Shown here: piece after piece, positions 17,301 through 18,510 of the stretch
Position numbering within the stretch: position 1 is the first letter of the stretch
Layout of the letters: every line of letters begins with the position of its first letter
NCBI GenBank assembly: GCA_964580725.1
Contig: CAZOLV010000099.1
Span: 1 to 18,510, forward strand
DNA: 18,510 nucleotides
Reading direction: 5' to 3'
DNA from: Amarolinea sp964580725
GTDB taxonomy: Bacteria; Chloroflexota; Anaerolineae; SSC4; Amarolineaceae
Position numbers and translations under genes: made by a program
The notes under the pieces: generated by a model
What the model was told of the DNA's origin: nothing
The model's input: only the letters and a program-made list of their open reading frames with translations
Database searches by the model: none

Positions 17301-18510
17301 AGGACGCCGACTTCGGCTATGTCCAGCCGCCTGGCAGCGGCAAGGCCACCATTGGCGACACCGTTTGGTACGACGACAACGGCGACGGCATCCAGCAGCC
17401 GGGCGAGCCGGGCATTCCCGGTATCCAGGTCTGCGCCACGCCGATCGGCGGCGGCGCCGCGATCTGCGACACGACCGACAGCAACGGCCATTACCTTGTG
17501 ATCGTGCCCGCCGGTTCCTACAACGTCGCCCCGACCAACCCGCCGGCCGGCTACACCGCCACCACCATCGTCCCGCACCCGGTTTCGGTGGCAGCAGGCG
17601 ATCAGTACCTGAACGCCGACTTCGGCTACAACGACCCGCCGACGCAGCCGCAGCTAGGCGCCATCGGCAACCTGGTCTTCCTGGACGCTAACAAGGATGG
17701 CGTCTGCAACGCAGGCGACAGCCCGCTGGCAGGCGTCAGTGTGGACCTGATCCGCGACAGCAACAACAACCTGACCTGGGATGCGGGCGAGCCGATCATC
17801 GCCACCGTCACCTCCAGCGCCGGCACGACCTGTGCGGCAGGCAACTACCAGTTCACCGGTCTGCCCGCCGGGCGCTACCTGGTGCACGTCAGCGACACCA
17901 ATGCCGTCCTCTTCGACTACACCAAGTCGCAGTTGGGCGCCGCCGGTGTAGACAACAACAACCAGGCCGACCCCTACGCCGTCAACCTGCCGGCGGCCGG
18001 CAGCAATCAGACGGCCGACTTCGGCTACTACCCGCTCGACCGCACCAATATCGGCGTCATCGGCAACCAGGTCTGGACGGAAGAGGACTACAACGGCCTC
18101 TTCGCTCCCAACGGCTCGAACAGCAACGATGTCGGCCAGGCTGGCGTGACGGTCGAACTGCTCAAGAACAATGTAGTGATCGCAACGACCACCACCGGCG
18201 CCAGCGGCGACTACGCCTTCGTCAGTCTGCCCGGCGCAACCTACCAGGTGCGCGTCAGCGACAGCTTCGGCGTGCTCAGCGGCTACGTTGTGACCGTCCT
18301 CGGCCCCAACCCGGGTCAGGACGACAACAACCAGGCGCAGCCCTACAGCGTCACTCTGCCGCAGGGCGGCTACAACCTGACCGCCGACTTCGGCTATATC
18401 AAACTGGGCGCCATCGGCGACCTGGTCTGGTACGACAAGGATCACGACGGCATCCAGGATGTGGGCGAGCCGGGCATCCCCAATGTCACCGTCAAGCTCT
18501 ACCGCGATAC
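11366..18510 (+). CDS. Giant exported multidomain SdrD_B-repeat protein (3' end beyond window)
   Basis: At least 2381 aa; the frame stays open to the window end. AAAGGAG lies 6 nt before the ATG. Signal peptide is about 1-35 (core WLSIVMLVTMLASGLAAG, end AQA). Residues about 47-231 match the DNRLRE module (RALLRFDLSTIP, SATLSLYV, HRVTASWSEPEVTW, GGDYD, then SSD near the end). About 232-352 and 353-474 are two NEW3/CARDB-like beta modules. About 476-705 and 941-1147 are two copies of an unrecognised domain opening with hDGRxD and closing with HxSPSK. A DUF11-like module (QISKSL to FQLTVRF) sits at 821-922. SdrD_B-like repeats start near 709, 1149 and 1252, then A-B-C-D at 1398, 1520, 1624 and 1756, again at 1874, 1996, 2100 and 2232, and another A at 2350. 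No enzyme is recognised. Probably a surface or matrix adhesin; its C-terminal anchor is unseen. Confidence 0.93.
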   Translation, partial: MKSNKGPMTWLSIVMLVTMLASGLAAGFSPSIAQAAPSALSPATAGETCVTLQPGPTPGVDAYIKQEKQDERRGGDSELRVKTENGKLTRALLRFDLSTIPTTAIINSATLSLYVKGASGGSVTINAHRVTASWSEPEVTWKARDKAANLLWSNLGGDYDASVAATATLDDTKSVWRSWNLASLVSSWLATPASNLGVILESPVTNPKTEKIFKSSDDGTATQRPKMVICYSAGLTISPNNNSEGVAGQTKTYAHVVHVGNLTTVVNLSLSSSQGWTTRLYKDVNGNGVKDPEDTTITQTPSIGPNADYPILVQVDVPAVVPLGTTDVTTVNSVAQNGGATAAATDTTRVGQLLVTQPDYTRFTVPGSVNFYGQTITNNGGSQDCVTVTSTSSQGWTVLLWEDTNQNGVHETNNPNEPALSNPVCIAAGATYYLVTEVRVPVNAAWDTVDQTVVTATSGNEPSKADSATIKTTVFDNSPPVIDGRYDDVYKTSPDSTQVCYNNPAGVLFGKLATFYQQSSGSVYMVLAIDKDFVDNTYGTNAINWPSGHSFGNLTGSDHAQFWGYDGNGTKVLDFDLDYISAKSGTPSGYGSLGVSGGDGGMNTGSAANIQAWGTSFEYTLNNLGYCSGGNCAILGTDLEVNSPASDEFYTPNPTYPNWIFDVIYEIKVSTAAFGANGFGSIEVPYIHASPSKLGTNTIYAEPGICPGEIGDTVWYDTNHDGVQQSGEAGINNVQVKLYRDNGDGVFSATTDTVVGTQTTRSGGKYLFQNLAPDDYFVDVVNSTVPANYVITTYNDPTPRISLAEGQSYLEADFGYTTAYGDLQISKSLTSPSPAYVGQQLEFTIRITNTGTTIITMLPLTDWYDTTVLDFISATPATDDNVDDGTLKWSDLTASFGQDLSPGQSFQLTVRFLAAEATSTAAPLGVAAARSPAVGDGIESEPVVDGRLDSSYSYTSHIMTSDNSSGGNLFSYAGSTMCYWAFVMDRKFNSNVYADNGLDNAYMLQDGWSTDHNFSKLLNSDQATFKITYTGGSYSSVGLDLLYGSTGNWTSGQTGHDGSPNPGTAPVHDAMTSLHWNLENSNWTGGAWGGQLKHSPPFNYNATSGNYWEWNLIYEFSVSKSAMNGACGSITLISAHNSPSKHSDALGTIGDRVWHDLDGDGVQDANEPGLPGITVNLYQGATLVRTTITEPGTTGYYLFNNLSAGTYTVNVDESTLPAGFVLTTNNEPLTVVLSSGQDYLTADFGYWQAGTGSIGDRVFYDLNGDGLPDNDGEPGIAGVTVKLYQGACPASGTPKKTLVTDSNGGYDFTQLMAGTYCVDVDQTTIPAGYALTTANEPLTVVLANGQNFDDADFGYRAECVDSTPNLAQALGARDDTSSTLPDRRAIACAIIEPALGAIGDFVWYDSNSDGIQDVGEPGIPNVTLALYRDTDNSGTLTAGDTLVATTVTDADGGYIFKGLPGATYFVDVTDANNVLAGLTHTVGNQSKPDPTGAITLGNAQVYKDADFGYVQPPGSGKATIGDTVWYDDNGDGIQQPGEPGIPGIQVCATPIGGGAAICDTTDSNGHYLVIVPAGSYNVAPTNPPAGYTATTIVPHPVSVAAGDQYLNADFGYNDPPTQPQLGAIGNLVFLDANKDGVCNAGDSPLAGVSVDLIRDSNNNLTWDAGEPIIATVTSSAGTTCAAGNYQFTGLPAGRYLVHVSDTNAVLFDYTKSQLGAAGVDNNNQADPYAVNLPAAGSNQTADFGYYPLDRANIGVIGNQVWIEYDGNGLFDPNGSNSGDAGQPGVTVELLQNNVVIATTTTGASGDYAFVSLPGGAYQVRVSDAFDVLKDYVLTALGPNPGQDNNHQAQPYSVTLPQGGYNLTADFGYTRYGAIGDFVWYDSDSDGIEDVSEPGIPNVTVALYRDTDGSGTLTPGDTLIATTVTDADGGYIFKNLIPGVYFVDVTDANNVLAGLTHTVGNQSKPDPTGAITLGNAQVYKDADFGYVQPPGSGKATIGDTVWYDDNGDGIQQPGEPGIPGIQVCATPIGGGAAICDTTDSNGHYLVIVPAGSYNVAPTNPPAGYTATTIVPHPVSVAAGDQYLNADFGYNDPPTQPQLGAIGNLVFLDANKDGVCNAGDSPLAGVSVDLIRDSNNNLTWDAGEPIIATVTSSAGTTCAAGNYQFTGLPAGRYLVHVSDTNAVLFDYTKSQLGAAGVDNNNQADPYAVNLPAAGSNQTADFGYYPLDRTNIGVIGNQVWTEEDYNGLFAPNGSNSNDVGQAGVTVELLKNNVVIATTTTGASGDYAFVSLPGATYQVRVSDSFGVLSGYVVTVLGPNPGQDDNNQAQPYSVTLPQGGYNLTADFGYIKLGAIGDLVWYDKDHDGIQDVGEPGIPNVTVKLYRD
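15551..16978 (+). repeat. Higher-order repeat, copy 1 (1428 bp, A-B-C-D)
   Basis: The unit is 476 codons: SdrD_B subtypes A (122), B (104), C (132) and D (118). It begins at GGCGCCAT, encoding GAIGD. The same start recurs at 16979 and 18407, exactly 1428 bp apart each time, so the period preserves the reading frame. Confidence 0.95.
15754..16615 (+). repeat. Identical 862-bp block, first copy
   Basis: By eye this block matches 17182-18043 base for base. It runs from the second half of subtype A through B and C to the A-B-C-D junction just before D. The first mismatch on the right is G16616 against A18044; on the left the sequences part before C15754. A software alignment was not possible here. 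Confidence 0.9.
16979..18406 (+). repeat. Higher-order repeat, copy 2 (1428 bp, A-B-C-D)
   Basis: Same four-subtype order and same length as copy 1, with no net indel. The first 203 bp and the last 363 bp differ from copy 1 at many positions, while the middle 862 bp read as identical. Confidence 0.95.
17182..18043 (+). repeat. Identical 862-bp block, second copy
   Basis: This is the partner of 15754-16615 at an offset of exactly 1428 bp. Both coding frame and sequence are unchanged. Confidence 0.9.
18407..18510 (+). repeat. Higher-order repeat, start of copy 3 (cut by window end)
   Basis: GGCGCCATCGGCGACCTGGT opens another A-type repeat, 1428 bp after copy 2. The encoded protein resumes with AIGDLVWYD and GEPGIPNVTVKLYRD. 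Only 104 bp are visible. Confidence 0.9.

Noticed and set aside
7340..18510. Dockerin or cohesin (cellulosome-type) interpretation of the D-x-N-x-NG loops
   Set aside because: The loops occur once per 100-130 residue repeat directly after a (I/L)GD-x-x-W-x-D strand, as in SdrD_B repeats. Dockerins have two close loops in about 70 residues and usually occur once per protein.

Overview
This is a GC-rich window, most likely from a Chloroflexota bacterium of the Anaerolineae/Caldilineae type. That placement is inferred from gene content and style: long secreted proteins built from SdrD_B-like repeats, a DNRLRE module, a bacterial serpin, and short G-rich tandem repeats between genes. No rRNA, tRNA or other taxonomic marker is present.

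Positions 1-7071 carry five ordinary cytoplasmic genes. After a 19-unit heptamer array (1-136) and a poly-C/poly-G hairpin (191-223) comes a minus-strand metallo-beta-lactamase-fold protein (243-902). It is divergent from enolase (1202-2491), and a good sigma70-like promoter faces each way in the 300 bp between them. Enolase is followed 67 bp later by a serpin (2559-3713). The serpin converges, with only 9 bp between stop codons, on a minus-strand DEAD-box RNA helicase with a DbpA/CsdA-type RNA-binding tail (3723-5384). A 349 bp gap with three inverted repeats separates the helicase from a minus-strand GH13 alpha-amylase-like enzyme (5734-7071), which has a consensus TATAAT promoter.

Positions 7340-18510 are different: two adjacent plus-strand genes for very large exported repeat proteins. 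The first (7340-10840, 1166 aa) has a signal peptide, a unique N-terminal region, seven SdrD_B-like repeats and a C-terminal fibronectin-like module ending in an FLP motif. The second (11366 to beyond the window end, at least 2381 aa) has a signal peptide, a DNRLRE module, two NEW3/CARDB-like modules, two copies of an unrecognised DGR-containing domain and at least twelve SdrD_B-like repeats. No catalytic domain is recognisable in either, so both are best read as surface or matrix proteins.

The most notable observation is the repeat architecture. Four different SdrD_B subtypes (here A, B, C, D) always occur in the same order. The second gene carries this cassette as an exact 1428 bp (476 codon) higher-order repeat: two full copies and the start of a third. 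The first gene carries one diverged copy of 1422 bp. Within the two full copies, 862 bp (15754-16615 and 17182-18043) read as identical while the flanking parts of the same repeat differ at many positions. This points to recent gene conversion or recombination, or to an assembly artefact that should be excluded. The repeats give the locus a plausible way to change protein length and exchange cassettes between paralogues.
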